A stretch of DNA of 64,000 bases from NCBI RefSeq assembly GCF_002005165.1, contig NZ_CP019699.1:3286001-3350000 (forward strand), read 5' to 3'. The DNA is from Novibacillus thermophilus (GTDB lineage: Bacteria; Bacillota; Bacilli; Thermoactinomycetales; Novibacillaceae). Positions 12,065-21,691 of this stretch are shown piece after piece. The first letter of the stretch is position 1. Every line of letters begins with the position of its first letter. Under the pieces are notes generated by a model. That model did not search any database. It had not been told where the DNA came from and saw nothing but the letters and a program-made list of their open reading frames with translations. The translations under genes were made by a program, and so were the position numbers.

Positions 12065-13789
12065 CTAGTCTTTTTCGTCCGTCCGAAAGAAGGGGAGCCA
12101 TACACCTTCATTCATGCGCCGAATGACACCACATACCGTTTCAATTTCCCGCACATGCCTTCCAATCGTCCCAGGGGAAACACTGTACTTCCGCGCTACC
12201 TCATGCTGGGTCACAGCCATGCCGTACATTTTTGCCACAAAGTACTCAAGGGCAGCAGCCCACCCTTCCGCTTTGCGAATGGACGGGACGTTCGGGTACG
12301 ATTTGCGCAAAAACTCGAACCACAGCGATTGCACATCGTACTGTTGAATGATGTCATAGTCGCCCTTCATCGAGGTCAGAACTTTATCGAGAACCAATTG
12401 CCACGGGCGGCGCCATACTGGGAGTTCTTCCCGAAGGTCGGCCGTGTTGACAGACAGTTTCCGGCGGTTCAGCCAGACAGTGAAGGGGCCCTTCGCTTTC
12501 ATTTGCCGCAAGACGAACAGCGCCACACGTTTTAAATCGTCGTCTTCGTCCTTTCGGAGCAGAAAATCGCGCAATGCACGCTCTGCATCTTCATCCCCTA
12601 TATAGCCGATAGCCTGAATGACCTGCAGCTTTGTCTCCCGATCGCCGTGAACGAGAGCCCAGAAAAAGGCGGCGCGAATCACCGGATCGTGGCGCAGCTG
12701 ATCGGGGATCAGTGACGGTTCTCTCTCCAGTTGGCGAAACTGTTCACCAAACGGGAGGCGATAGTGGTAGCCGATGACCGGGGGATTTTCACGCCATTCA
12801 GACAGTTGATTCAAGTAAAACGTCGGAACGCCCGACTCCCCGTCGATCCGTTCGGCCTGTTTCCAAAGGCGCTCGGCCTCATCCAGCCGCCCCGTGTTGA
12901 AGGCGGCGGTTGCCGCGTGGTGAAGCAGGGCGGCATCCGCGCCAGGTTCCCACCGCAACAAGCGCTGAAATGTGTTGTACGCCGCTTCGTGCTCCCCTAG
13001 CGTACCGAGAGTCGTGCCGAGTTTCAACACGTGCTCTCTTTGCAGCGGAAAACACTTCTTCAATCCCGCCAGTAAGTGACCCAGTTTTTCCGTTTCGCCC
13101 AAGCGGAAGAAAAACACGGCCAAATTGCACAGTGCGTGAAAATCGCCTGGATGTTCCTCCAACAGCTCGTATACTGTCTCCAAGGCTTGATCTATTTGAC
13201 CGCAGTAGTAGTAAGCCAAAGCCAAATGGTTGCGAGCCGGCAGACAGTCCGGATATTGATGGACTAGTTCGCTCAACAGGCGCCGGGCCGCCGAAAACTG
13301 TCCGTTCTCCAAGAGCATTTGAGCCCGGTCCAGTTCCTCTTGCCATTCTGCGTAAGGAACGTCTTCAACCGTCAGCGGGCGACGCCCCAATTCAACTGCC
13401 AACATGTGTAACATTTCATCCGCTTCCTCTGCGAACTCACCTTCGGGGTCTGCCTGCAGGTAACGCAAAATATATTGTTCCGCCTCTTCAAAGCGTTCCA
13501 TGTTCGCGGCGTTGTTCGCCATGTAAAAGTAACATTCGGCCAAATCAGGCGCAACCTTTTCGGTGACGTGACGCAACACTTCGTTTGACTCCTCGAATCG
13601 TCCCATCTCCGAAAGCACTCCGGCCAAGTTGCAGTAGTTCACCGGATTGTTCGGTTCTTTCTCCACTGCCAGCCGAAAGTATTTCAAAGCTTTTTCGTAG
13701 TGGTTTTTCTCCAGCGACTGAATGGCTCGCTCAAAAAAGAAGTTGGCATCCATGGATAGAGAGATGACATTGTTTACATGCTCCGGCAT
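12065..13789 (-). CDS. yvcD: TPR-repeat protein with C-terminal helix-turn-helix (YvcD-like)
   Basis: A soluble 574-residue protein with no signal peptide. Residues about 13-330 are tandem tetratricopeptide repeats, for example YEKALKYFRLAVEKEPNNPV and PARNHLALAYYYCGQIDQAL. About 370-425 look HEAT-like (RETKLQVIQAIGYIGDEDAE). The last 80 residues contain a helix-turn-helix (TQHEVARKYSVSPGTIGRHVREIE). B. subtilis has a TPR gene, yvcD, at the same place beside hisI, hence the name. Its function is unknown; the fold suggests a scaffold that also contacts DNA or another helix-turn-helix partner. ATG 13789 has GGAGG ten bases upstream. Confidence 0.8.
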   Translation of the reverse strand: MPEHVNNVISLSMDANFFFERAIQSLEKNHYEKALKYFRLAVEKEPNNPVNYCNLAGVLSEMGRFEESNEVLRHVTEKVAPDLAECYFYMANNAANMERFEEAEQYILRYLQADPEGEFAEEADEMLHMLAVELGRRPLTVEDVPYAEWQEELDRAQMLLENGQFSAARRLLSELVHQYPDCLPARNHLALAYYYCGQIDQALETVYELLEEHPGDFHALCNLAVFFFRLGETEKLGHLLAGLKKCFPLQREHVLKLGTTLGTLGEHEAAYNTFQRLLRWEPGADAALLHHAATAAFNTGRLDEAERLWKQAERIDGESGVPTFYLNQLSEWRENPPVIGYHYRLPFGEQFRQLEREPSLIPDQLRHDPVIRAAFFWALVHGDRETKLQVIQAIGYIGDEDAERALRDFLLRKDEDDDLKRVALFVLRQMKAKGPFTVWLNRRKLSVNTADLREELPVWRRPWQLVLDKVLTSMKGDYDIIQQYDVQSLWFEFLRKSYPNVPSIRKAEGWAAALEYFVAKMYGMAVTQHEVARKYSVSPGTIGRHVREIETVCGVIRRMNEGVWLPFFRTDEKD

Positions 13790-13880
13790 TGAGGGCTATC
13801 CTCCAGTGTCGACACACACATGTGCTGTCAGCGTATTAAATCCGTTCCTATGGCCAACAGTATATCACACCTTTTTCCGT

Positions 13881-14834
13881 CTAACTACCCGATCCTGTCC
13901 GAAAAAGCGTGCTGATGGAACCGCCAAACTGTACAATTTTGATCCCTTCGGCGATAAGGGGGGCGACTGACAAAACTTTAAACCGCGGCGAAAGGGTTTC
14001 AGGCACGGGCAATGTGTCCGTGATCACGAGCTGGCGAATCGCCGGGTGATCCAAGCGCTTCACGGCGTCCGCGGAAAAAACCGGGTGGGTCGCACAAACG
14101 TAGGCGTCACGAGCTCCTTTTTCCTTCAGTCCCTCCACCACGTTCACAATCGTCCCGCCTGTATCGATCATGTCCTCGATGATGATCGGCGTCCGACCTT
14201 CCACTTCCCCGATGATGTGTGTTACTTTCGCTTCGTTATGGGCTGGACGCCGTTTAATCATGATCGCAAAAGGAGCGTCGATCATCGTCGCCAGCTTTTC
14301 AGCCGTCTTGGCCCGTCCAGCATCCGGGGAGACGATGACAGGGTCGTCGATCCGCTGGGCCTCCAAGTACTCGGTAATGATGTCGAGGGCAGTCAAATGA
14401 TCCACGGGAATGTTGAAGAACCCTTGAATAGCTGGAGCGTGTAAATCGAGGGTCACGACGCGGTTGATGCCGACAGTCGTCAACACGTCCGCCACCATTT
14501 TGGCCGAAATCGGTTCGCGGGGGGCGTCTTTCTTCTCCTGACGGGCGTACCCGTAATACGGTATGATAGCGTTTACTGTACGAGCCGATGCCCGGCGCGC
14601 CGCATCTGCCATCACCAAAAGTTCGACGAAATGTTCATTTACGGGGGGTGAAAAAGACTGCAGCAAGTACACGTCTCGATTACGGACACTTTCTTCGTAG
14701 TGAACGTAAATTTCACCGCTCTTAAATCGGCTGAGTTGAACGTTGCCCGGTTTGATTCCCAATACGCGTGCCACTTGACGGGTCAGCTTAGGATTGGAAG
14801 AACCGGCAAACAGTTTCATGCTCTCGTTTTTCAC
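13881..14834 (-). CDS. prs: ribose-phosphate pyrophosphokinase (PRPP synthetase)
   Basis: Makes 5-phosphoribosyl-1-pyrophosphate from ribose 5-phosphate and ATP. The 317-residue protein contains the flexible-loop region YYGYARQEKKDAPREPISAK, the ATP-site LDLHAPAIQGFF, PDAGRAKTAEKLA, and the PRPP-binding IIIEDMIDTGGTI. The start is GTG 14834, nine bases after GGAGG. It lies between the histidine operon and yvcD; in B. subtilis no prs is here, the housekeeping copy being next to glmU. PRPP is the substrate of HisG, so the location makes metabolic sense. It may be a second, pathway-linked copy, which this window cannot settle. Confidence 0.92.
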   Translation of the reverse strand: MKNESMKLFAGSSNPKLTRQVARVLGIKPGNVQLSRFKSGEIYVHYEESVRNRDVYLLQSFSPPVNEHFVELLVMADAARRASARTVNAIIPYYGYARQEKKDAPREPISAKMVADVLTTVGINRVVTLDLHAPAIQGFFNIPVDHLTALDIITEYLEAQRIDDPVIVSPDAGRAKTAEKLATMIDAPFAIMIKRRPAHNEAKVTHIIGEVEGRTPIIIEDMIDTGGTIVNVVEGLKEKGARDAYVCATHPVFSADAVKRLDHPAIRQLVITDTLPVPETLSPRFKVLSVAPLIAEGIKIVQFGGSISTLFRTGSGS

Positions 14835-14901
14835 TATGTGTCGCCTCCGCTTTATCCTGTTCTTCCCCTTACTCGATTATAGCATGTCCGCCGCTCCTTC
14901 C

Positions 14902-15540
14902 TCACCGGTCCTTTTGACGATTCTGCAACTCCTTTAACACGTTGTCGAGCGGCAGTTTTTGTTCCTGCAACAACACGAGCAAGTGGAACAAGAGGTCAGC
15001 GACCTCGTGCTGCAATTCAGAAGCTGACCGGTTTTTCGCGGCGATGATCACTTCACTCGCCTCTTCCCCCACTTTCTTTAAAATTTTGTCCACGCCTTCT
15101 TCAAACAAATAGGTCGTGTAGGCCCCTTCCGGACGTTCCGCGTCCCTTTTGGCGATTAACGCTTCCAGGTCGCGTATGACCGCCAATCGATCCGATTGTG
15201 TTTGCGTTTTGTTCCCCTTTTCACTGAAGCAGGAAAAAGCTCCCGTGTGGCACGCGGGACCGTCTGGATTTACTTGGACGAGCAGCGCATCCCGGTCACA
15301 GTCGTAGGCGAGCGACACAACTTGCTGCGTATGTCCAGACGTGGCACCTTTGTGCCACAGTTCCTGACGCGAACGACTCCAGAACCACGTCTCCCCCGTC
15401 TCGACGGTGCGTTTCAGCGCTTCTTCGTTCATGTAAGCGAGGGTGAGGACGGTCTTGCTCTGGGCGTCTTGTACAATAACGGGGACGAGCCCGTTCTCAT
15501 TGAACTGAATCCCGGATGTGTCAAACTGGGAGATTACCAT
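14902..15540 (-). CDS. hisI: bifunctional phosphoribosyl-AMP cyclohydrolase / phosphoribosyl-ATP pyrophosphatase
   Basis: A HisI-HisE fusion performing steps 2 and 3 of histidine synthesis. Residues 1-110 are the cyclohydrolase, with zinc-binding cysteines in [12 protein letters not shown] and [12 protein letters not shown]. Residues about 120-212 are the pyrophosphatase, with the acidic helix motif [14 protein letters not shown] and [20 protein letters not shown] 15540 overlaps the hisF stop by seven bases, indicating translational coupling. It is the last gene of the his operon, 67 bases before prs. I see no strong terminator between them, so read-through into prs is possible. Confidence 0.96.
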   Translation of the reverse strand: MVISQFDTSGIQFNENGLVPVIVQDAQSKTVLTLAYMNEEALKRTVETGETWFWSRSRQELWHKGATSGHTQQVVSLAYDCDRDALLVQVNPDGPACHTGAFSCFSEKGNKTQTQSDRLAVIRDLEALIAKRDAERPEGAYTTYLFEEGVDKILKKVGEEASEVIIAAKNRSASELQHEVADLLFHLLVLLQEQKLPLDNVLKELQNRQKDR

Positions 15541-16295
15541 CGCACCGGTACCCCTTCCTTCTGAAGATGTTCTTTCACTTCACGAATCGTCACTTCTTTG
15601 TAATGAAAAATGGATGCAGCCAGCGCGGCGTCCGCTTTCCCCACTGTGAAAACGTCGACGAAATGCTGGCTGTTGCCCGCCCCGCCGGAAGCGATGACCG
15701 GGATGTCTACAGCTGTCGCCAGTTCCTGCGTCAGTTCGAGGTCGTAACCGTTTTTGCGACCGTCTTGATCCATACTGGTCAACAATATTTCTCCCGCTCC
15801 GAGTTCCGCAACTTTTTTCGCCCACTCCCGAGCGAGGAGGCCCGTCGCTTTTCGCCCGCCGTGTGTGTAGACGTACCAGTCTTGTTGCGCCGGTTCGTAC
15901 CGGGCATCGATGGCGACGACGATACACTGGCTGCCGAATGCCCGCGCACCTTCCTCAACCAGTTCTGGATTTAGTACAGCTGCCGTGTTGACGGATATTT
16001 TGTCCGCTCCGGCACGGAGTAAACGCTGCATGTCATCCGTGGATGAAATGCCGCCGCCGACGGTAAACGGAATCCGAACGCTTGCGGCAGTCTCGCGGAC
16101 GACGTCGACCATCGTCTCCCGGCCTTCGTGGGAAGCGGAAATGTCCAAAAACACGAGTTCGTCCGCCCCCTCCCGGTCGTACACATCGGCCAGTTCCACC
16201 GGATCACCGGCGTCGCGCAAGTTGACAAACGACACCCCTTTGACGACACGGCCGTCTTTGACGTCCAGGCACGGAATTATGCGCTTTGTTAACAT
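15534..16295 (-). CDS. hisF: imidazole glycerol phosphate synthase, cyclase subunit
   Basis: Closes the imidazole ring using ammonia channelled from HisH. The 253-residue barrel starts [20 protein letters not shown]. The two catalytic aspartates are in [10 protein letters not shown] and [15 protein letters not shown], and the phosphate loops GGGISS and ASGGAGN are present. Start ATG 16295 is chosen because GGAGG lies nine bases upstream; an earlier in-frame ATG touches the ribosome site. It follows hisA after an unusual 170-base gap and overlaps hisIE. Confidence 0.97.
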   Translation of the reverse strand: MLTKRIIPCLDVKDGRVVKGVSFVNLRDAGDPVELADVYDREGADELVFLDISASHEGRETMVDVVRETAASVRIPFTVGGGISSTDDMQRLLRAGADKISVNTAAVLNPELVEEGARAFGSQCIVVAIDARYEPAQQDWYVYTHGGRKATGLLAREWAKKVAELGAGEILLTSMDQDGRKNGYDLELTQELATAVDIPVIASGGAGNSQHFVDVFTVGKADAALAASIFHYKEVTIREVKEHLQKEGVPVRW

Positions 16296-16466
16296 ATCAG
16301 TCATCCTCCGAACGACCATTTAGCTGAGATAGCGTTACTGTCCTTTTCCAGTCCCCACAGGGAGAAACACGCCTTACGACGGAACACTGGAAACGGACGC
16401 TCCACGTGTCGCCGATGCGAGACAGACGCTTTAAGCAACCCGTTTCTCGCTGGCATCACGTGTGCA
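16296..16466. other. hisA-hisF spacer with long-range inverted repeat
   Basis: All other his genes overlap or touch, so this 170-base gap stands out. No coding potential is visible. It contains TTTCCAGT (16345-16352) and ACTGGAAA (16386-16393), perfect eight-base arms about 33 bases apart, without a T run. The structure could adjust stability or translation of the distal his genes. The hisF ribosome site is at the left end. Confidence 0.4.
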
Positions 16467-17222
16467 TCAACTATTTCGCGTATCATCCCGTACGTTCGAC
16501 GCAACTGCCCGGAGAGCGTCCTGCAACACGACGTCCCCCGTGTACAGGGCGCGGCCGACGACGGCGCCGGTAACGCCGTCGCCTTCGTGTTGAGCAAGCT
16601 GAACAATGTCCTCTAACCGGCTGACTCCCCCCGACGCAATCACATTAGCGCCGCTCGTCACAGCCAAGCGGCGAACGGCGTCGACGTTCGGACCGGACAG
16701 TGTTCCGTCCCGGGCAATGTCGGTAAAAATAAACGTTCTCGCTCCTACTTCCACAAGCTCTCTGGCCAGCACTTCGGCCTTCACCTCTGACGTCTCCAGC
16801 CAGCCGTGTGTGGCGACATATCCGTCTTTCGCATCGAGGCCAATGGCGATCCGCTCGCCGTAAGCGGCGAGGGCCTCTTTCACGAGCTCGACGTTTTCCA
16901 CGGCCGCCGACCCGAGGATTAACCGCTCCACCCCTAACTGCAGCAGCTCCTCGATCCGCTCATGGCTGCGGATGCCGCCACCTACCTGCACCGGAATATT
17001 CACGGCCTGAACGATGGCTTGAATCGAGGGCATGTTCACGGGTTCCCCGGTCCGCGCGGCGTCCAAATCGACGAGGTGCAGCCACTCTGCGCCGCTCTCC
17101 TCCCAGCGCTGCGCCACTTCCACAGGGTCTTTTCCGTAAACTGTCTCCTGGTTGTAATCGCCTTGCCGCAAGCGGACGCACTGTCCTCCGCGCAAGTCAA
17201 TGGCTGGGTACAACGTAAACAC
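16467..17222 (-). CDS. hisA: 1-(5-phosphoribosyl)-5-[(5-phosphoribosylamino)methylideneamino]imidazole-4-carboxamide isomerase
   Basis: Amadori isomerisation of ProFAR to PRFAR. The 251-residue barrel is a paralogue of HisF. The catalytic aspartates are in LYPAIDLRGGQCVRL (residue 9 area) and FIFTDIARDGTLSGPN. Phosphate loops are QVGGGIRS and ASGGVSR. The start GTG at 17222 shares its first base with the hisH stop (TAGTG), so the two are translationally coupled. It precedes hisF with a 170-base gap. Confidence 0.96.
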   Translation of the reverse strand: MFTLYPAIDLRGGQCVRLRQGDYNQETVYGKDPVEVAQRWEESGAEWLHLVDLDAARTGEPVNMPSIQAIVQAVNIPVQVGGGIRSHERIEELLQLGVERLILGSAAVENVELVKEALAAYGERIAIGLDAKDGYVATHGWLETSEVKAEVLARELVEVGARTFIFTDIARDGTLSGPNVDAVRRLAVTSGANVIASGGVSRLEDIVQLAQHEGDGVTGAVVGRALYTGDVVLQDALRAVASNVRDDTRNS

Positions 17223-17836
17223 TACACCGTCTCCTTTTCACACATGCGTGCGAAATTTTGCAGCAGTTGTAAGCCGAGGTCTCCGCTTTTTTCCGGGTGA
17301 AACTGCATGCCGAACACTGAGTGGCGGCCAACTAAGGCCGCGATGTTCCCGCCGTAATCGGTCGTCGCCAGCAAGTCTTCCTGATTCGCCACTTCCGCGT
17401 AGTAGGAGTGGACAAAGTACACGTGTCCCTCATTCAACCCGTAAAACAGCGGGTGCGGTTGGACAAAGCGCAGTTCATTCCACCCTACGTGCGGAATTTT
17501 CACACCTTGCGGCAAACGGCGCACTGTGCCCGGCAACAAGTTGAGACCGCGGTGTAACCCGTTTTCCTCACTCTCCGTAAACAACAACTGCATGCCGAGG
17601 CAAATGCCCAGGAGGGGGGTGCCGCGTTTAGACAGCTCCCAAAGCGTTTCATCTAGACCAGCTTTGCGCAACTGCAACATCGCGTCGCCGAACGCACCAA
17701 CTCCCGGCAGGATGACGCCGTCGCTGTCCAAAAGGTCCTGCGGGTCGGCACTGATCCGCGCGCTGAACTTCAGCCGCTCCAGCGCCTTCTGCACACTGTA
17801 CAAATTTCCCCTGCCGTAATCGACGATTGTAATCAC
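17222..17836 (-). CDS. hisH: imidazole glycerol phosphate synthase, glutamine amidotransferase subunit
   Basis: Hydrolyses glutamine and feeds ammonia to HisF. The 204-residue class I amidotransferase has the nucleophilic cysteine in LLGICLGMQLLF and the His-Glu pair in GMQFHPEKS. PGVGAFGDAM forms the oxyanion region. I start it at GTG 17836 (MITIVDYGRGN), one base after the hisB stop with AAGGGG upstream. The open frame continues 24 codons into hisB but those residues are unlike any HisH. Confidence 0.96.
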   Translation of the reverse strand: MITIVDYGRGNLYSVQKALERLKFSARISADPQDLLDSDGVILPGVGAFGDAMLQLRKAGLDETLWELSKRGTPLLGICLGMQLLFTESEENGLHRGLNLLPGTVRRLPQGVKIPHVGWNELRFVQPHPLFYGLNEGHVYFVHSYYAEVANQEDLLATTDYGGNIAALVGRHSVFGMQFHPEKSGDLGLQLLQNFARMCEKETV

Positions 17837-17837
17837 C

Positions 17838-18440
17838 CTAGAGCACCCCTTTTGACGACGGGACGCCTTTGACGCGGGGGTCGATCTCGACGGCTTCATC
17901 CAGCGCACGCCCTAACGCTTTAAACAACGCTTCGACCATGTGGTGTGTGTTCATGCCGTAATGCAACATGACGTGCAAATTGCACCGCGCCTCTAACGCC
18001 AGCTTCCAGAAAAATTCGTGCACGAGTTCCGTGTCGAATGTGCCTACGCGTTGGGCCGGCAGTTGGACGCGGTATTCCAAGTGAGGCCGGTTGCTCAAGT
18101 CGATAACGACTTGTCCGAGGGATTCGTCCATCGGGATCACCGCCTGGCCGTACCGGCGGATGCCCTTTTTGTCCCCCAGTGCTCGGTTGATCGCCTGTCC
18201 CAAGCAAATGGCGATATCTTCACTCGTGTGATGGTCGTCCACGTCCGTGTCACCGCGCGCCGCCACCGTCAGGTCGAAATGGCCGTGTTTGGCAAACAGG
18301 TCGAGCATGTGCGACAAGAACGGCACACCCGTATTCAACTCTGTTTTTCCGCGGCCGTCCAGTTTTAATGTCAGGTGAATATCTGTTTCACCGGTCTTGC
18401 GGCTAACGGTGGCCACCCGCTGTCTTTCACTGTCATTCAT
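17838..18440 (-). CDS. hisB: imidazoleglycerol-phosphate dehydratase
   Basis: Dehydrates imidazole glycerol phosphate to imidazole acetol phosphate. It is the monofunctional 200-residue form, without the N-terminal phosphatase found in enterobacteria. Two metal-binding motifs are clear: [13 protein letters not shown] and the later [20 protein letters not shown] 18440 overlaps the end of hisD by eight bases and has GAGGG at good distance; a GTG three codons earlier is less well placed. It sits between hisD and hisH. No histidinol-phosphatase gene is visible in this operon. Confidence 0.96.
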   Translation of the reverse strand: MNDSERQRVATVSRKTGETDIHLTLKLDGRGKTELNTGVPFLSHMLDLFAKHGHFDLTVAARGDTDVDDHHTSEDIAICLGQAINRALGDKKGIRRYGQAVIPMDESLGQVVIDLSNRPHLEYRVQLPAQRVGTFDTELVHEFFWKLALEARCNLHVMLHYGMNTHHMVEALFKALGRALDEAVEIDPRVKGVPSSKGVL

Positions 18441-19728
18441 CGGATTCACCCTCTCTCCTGTCTAAGCGGATGCGAATCGCTTCCGCATGTCCCCCGAGTC
18501 CTTCACTTTCAGCCAGTGTGACGATGCGCTCGGCGTCGCGCTCCAACGCTTGGCGACTGTAGGCGATCAAGCTGGACCGCTTCACAAAGTCATCCACACT
18601 AAGGGGTGACGCAAAGCGGGCCGTTCCGTTCGTCGGCAAGATGTGATTCGGCCCCGCCCAGTAATCTCCTACCGGTTCCGGACTGTACGGCCCGATGAAA
18701 ACCGCACCCGCATGTGTAATGCGCCCCAACACACCCCACGGGTCTTCCACCATCAATTCTAAATGCTCCGGTGCCAGGCGATTGACGACGTCAATGCCTT
18801 CGCCCAAACAGTCTGTAACGCAAATCGCTCCGTAGTCCCTCAGCGACTGGGCGGCAATGTCGGCACGGGACAAGCGCTGACACTGCCGCTTGAGTTCTTC
18901 TTCTACGGCGTCGGCCAATGCCGTCGACGTCGTCACCAGTACAGCTGAGGCAAGAGGGTCGTGTTCGGCTTGGGACAGAAGGTCCGCCGCGACGAATGCC
19001 GGATCTGCCGTTTCGTCCGCTAACACGACAATTTCACTCGGACCGGCGATCATATCGATGTCCACCAGTCCAAAAACAGACTGCTTCGCCAAAGCGACAT
19101 AAATATTGCCGGGCCCGACAATTTTATCCACCCGCGGTATCGATTCCGTGCCGTAAGCGAGGGCCGCCACCGCTTGAGCCCCGCCCACCTTGTATATTTC
19201 TGTCACGCCGGCAATGTCGGCAGCCACCAAGATGGCAGGATGGACGGAACCGCCTTTTTCCGGCGGCGTCACCATGGTAATCCGTTCCACACCCGCCACC
19301 TTGGCCGGGATGGCGTTCATCAAGACAGAAGACGGGTAGGCCGCCCGTCCCCCAGGGACGTAAATGCCGACAGACGCGAGGGGAAGATAGCGCTGTCCGA
19401 GAATCGTTCCGTCGTCTTTGGCCTCCCACCAGGACGTTCGCCTTTGCCGTTCGTGAAACACCCGGATCCGCTCCGCTGCCCCGCGGAGAGCTGTCACGAA
19501 TTCCTCAGACGTCTCCGCGTAGGCCCGCTTCACTTCCTCCCCTTGGACGCGTAACCGATCGCGATCCAACGCCACACCGTCGAAGGTTTCCGTCCATCGG
19601 AACAGTGCAGCATCGCCTTCGTGCTTGACTGTGTGCAATATGTGGGTGACACGCTCCCGCTGTTCGGGTGTCCCAACTTCGGTTTGCCGCCGCGTGTCCA
19701 GCGTGTCACTTGTCAACCGCCGTATCAT
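18433..19728 (-). CDS. hisD: histidinol dehydrogenase
   Basis: Zinc enzyme performing the last two oxidations of L-histidinol to L-histidine with NAD. The 431-residue length is standard. Visible signatures are [69 protein letters not shown] (zinc and substrate ligands), and [20 protein letters not shown] near the C terminus. The ATG lies inside hisG and overlaps it by 23 bases; it overlaps hisB by eight. The tight packing indicates coupled translation. Confidence 0.97.
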   Translation of the reverse strand: MIRRLTSDTLDTRRQTEVGTPEQRERVTHILHTVKHEGDAALFRWTETFDGVALDRDRLRVQGEEVKRAYAETSEEFVTALRGAAERIRVFHERQRRTSWWEAKDDGTILGQRYLPLASVGIYVPGGRAAYPSSVLMNAIPAKVAGVERITMVTPPEKGGSVHPAILVAADIAGVTEIYKVGGAQAVAALAYGTESIPRVDKIVGPGNIYVALAKQSVFGLVDIDMIAGPSEIVVLADETADPAFVAADLLSQAEHDPLASAVLVTTSTALADAVEEELKRQCQRLSRADIAAQSLRDYGAICVTDCLGEGIDVVNRLAPEHLELMVEDPWGVLGRITHAGAVFIGPYSPEPVGDYWAGPNHILPTNGTARFASPLSVDDFVKRSSLIAYSRQALERDAERIVTLAESEGLGGHAEAIRIRLDRREGESDE

Positions 19729-20374
19729 ATTGCTCGCTCCCCTCTACGACCTCTCTCACTTGCCGGCACAACTGGTCGATCCTTTCGGCCTTCATCCGGT
19801 AACTGGCCCGGTTGGCGATGAGACGCGACGTGATGGTCGTGATCGTCTCCTCTTCGACTAAGCCGTTTTCCTTCAGCGTCCGTCCCGTAGAGACAATGTC
19901 CACAATTCTCTCCGCCAACCCGATGAGCGGGGCCAGCTCCACCGAACCGTTCAGCTTAATGACTTCCACCTGCTGGCCCTGCCCGCGGAAATAGCGGGAA
20001 GCTGTGCGGGGGTATTTCGTCGCCACGCGGGAAAACGGATCACCTAAAGTGTGCGGAGGGCCGGCGACACACATGCGACATTGTCCAATAGACAGATCCA
20101 ACAATTCGTACACGTTGCGCTCTTCTTCCATCAACACATCTTTGCCGACGATGCCGATGTCCGCGACACCGTATTCCACGTACGTCGGCACGTCCGTCGG
20201 TTTGGCCAAGAAAAAGGTGAAACCCGCCTCCTCAAGCGGGATAATCAGCTTCCGCGACGACTCAGAGAAGTCGGCGGGAAGCGGAATGCCGGCTGAGCGG
20301 AAAAGTTCGACCGTCTCACTGAAGATACGCCCTTTCGGCATCGCCACTGTCAACATTTGCTGCTTGTCACTCAT
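19706..20374 (-). CDS. hisG: ATP phosphoribosyltransferase, short-form catalytic subunit
   Basis: First step of histidine synthesis, joining ATP and PRPP. At 222 residues it is the short HisG form, which lacks the C-terminal regulatory domain and works with HisZ, encoded just upstream. Recognisable are [18 protein letters not shown], the [14 protein letters not shown] region and the PRPP-loop [17 protein letters not shown] 20374 overlaps the hisZ stop as ATGA, with GGGGGAG upstream. Histidine feedback presumably acts through HisZ, as known for this form. Confidence 0.96.
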   Translation of the reverse strand: MSDKQQMLTVAMPKGRIFSETVELFRSAGIPLPADFSESSRKLIIPLEEAGFTFFLAKPTDVPTYVEYGVADIGIVGKDVLMEEERNVYELLDLSIGQCRMCVAGPPHTLGDPFSRVATKYPRTASRYFRGQGQQVEVIKLNGSVELAPLIGLAERIVDIVSTGRTLKENGLVEEETITTITSRLIANRASYRMKAERIDQLCRQVREVVEGSEQYDTAVDK

Positions 20375-21594
20375 CCGTCTCCCCCCGATCCGCCCTCCAC
20401 ACAAACCACCTCGTCGTACCGTTCACTCAGCTTTTCGACATCCGCCTTTTCCAGCTCTGACCCCACTTGCATGGTCACCCGACGGCCTTTCTGCCGCCAT
20501 TTCCTCGCTGAACGCAACGCCTCGAACCTCTCGGAAGGGTCGTACACGATGAGCACGTGCTCCTTCTGATCCTCGGTCAAAGGGCTTACGTCCAGCACGC
20601 GATCCACCTTCAACTGAAAGCCGACGGCTGCTGCGGACCGGCCGAACCGGGCGAGCAGCGCGTCGTACCGGCCACCACTTAACAAGGGAAAGCCGTGGTC
20701 CTCTGCGTACCCTTCAAAGTATATTCCCGTATAGTAGTTCATCTTGCCAATCATGCTCAGATCTAACGTGACAAACGGGGTCACACCGTAAACGTCCAGC
20801 GCCTCCCACACTTTGCGCAAATGATCGAGGGCCTCTCGTTCCTCGACCGATGCCGCTTCAGCCATCCTCTCCTGTAACAGCGCCTTTCCGCCCCGCCACG
20901 CGAGGAGCTCGTTGAGCCGCCGCTTGGCATCGCCGCCGAGAGACAACTGTGCCACCGCTTCGCGATAACCGACATAGTCGTAGTCGTTCAAATAGCTTTT
21001 GAGCTGTTCAATCGCCTTGTCGTCCCCAATACAATGTCGCAGAAAGGCGTTTAAAAAACCGACATGCCCGATGGCCAACTGAAACGGTTCGACTGAACAG
21101 ACCTTCAAACTCTCGATGGCCAGGGCCAGCATTTCCGCGTCGCCGTCGGGAGATGCGTCTCCGATCAACTCCACACCCATCTGTTTGAATTCCGCGCTCC
21201 GTCCCGCTTCGTTCTCCTGGGCTCGAAATATGTGGGCGCAGTAAGACAGGCGCAAGGGCAGCGGTTCGTGGCGCAACACCGAAGCGACGACACGCGCAAT
21301 CGGCGTGGTCATATCCGGGCGCAGGACGAGGGTGTTGCCGTGTTTGTCCAACAGTTTAAACTGTTTATGATTCAACGTGGAGCTCGCTCCACCGACCGTC
21401 TCGTCATACTCCAGTGTCGGAGTCATCACTTCATCGTAGCCCCATAGCCCAAACAAGCGGCCGACGCGCTCCTCAATCAAGCGCAGTTTGCGCACGGCTT
21501 CGGGCAAGTAATCGCGCATACCCACGGGCTTTTCAAAACCTCGTGGCTCATCCGCTGCATGGCCGGGATGCGATGTGTGGCTCAAACGCCTCAT
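20371..21594 (-). CDS. hisZ: ATP phosphoribosyltransferase regulatory subunit
   Basis: A histidyl-tRNA synthetase paralogue that forms an octamer with short HisG and confers histidine feedback. At 407 residues it is similar to other HisZ. Class II synthetase motifs remain: [30 protein letters not shown] (motif 2 area), and [12 protein letters not shown] near the end. ATG 21594 has GGAGG seven bases upstream. It is the first gene of the operon, directly after the his promoter and the inverted repeat. Confidence 0.93.
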   Translation of the reverse strand: MRRLSHTSHPGHAADEPRGFEKPVGMRDYLPEAVRKLRLIEERVGRLFGLWGYDEVMTPTLEYDETVGGASSTLNHKQFKLLDKHGNTLVLRPDMTTPIARVVASVLRHEPLPLRLSYCAHIFRAQENEAGRSAEFKQMGVELIGDASPDGDAEMLALAIESLKVCSVEPFQLAIGHVGFLNAFLRHCIGDDKAIEQLKSYLNDYDYVGYREAVAQLSLGGDAKRRLNELLAWRGGKALLQERMAEAASVEEREALDHLRKVWEALDVYGVTPFVTLDLSMIGKMNYYTGIYFEGYAEDHGFPLLSGGRYDALLARFGRSAAAVGFQLKVDRVLDVSPLTEDQKEHVLIVYDPSERFEALRSARKWRQKGRRVTMQVGSELEKADVEKLSERYDEVVCVEGGSGGDG

Positions 21595-21619
21595 CCAATT
21601 GCCTCCAAACTCACAAACA

Positions 21620-21643
21620 CTTTAGTGTGGTAGCAAACTAAAG
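21620..21643 (-). promoter_or_regulatory. inverted repeat in the his leader, probable repressor operator
   Basis: CTTTAGT (21620-21626) and ACTAAAG (21637-21643) are perfect seven-base arms separated by ten bases. They lie just downstream of the predicted transcription start and upstream of the hisZ ribosome site. There is no T run, so a protein-binding site is more likely than a terminator. No T-box elements are visible. The best guess is a histidine-responsive repressor of the TrpR/YerC type; that assignment is inference. Confidence 0.55.
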
Positions 21644-21662
21644 CGCCTTATCGTTGCCAGTT

Positions 21663-21691
21663 ATCTTACCACGCGTCCCTTTTTCCGTCAA
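21663..21691 (-). promoter_or_regulatory. sigma-A promoter of the his operon
   Basis: On the minus strand TTGACG (21691-21686), a 17-base spacer and TAAGAT (21668-21663). The expected start is near 21656, about 60 bases before hisZ. Confidence 0.7.
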
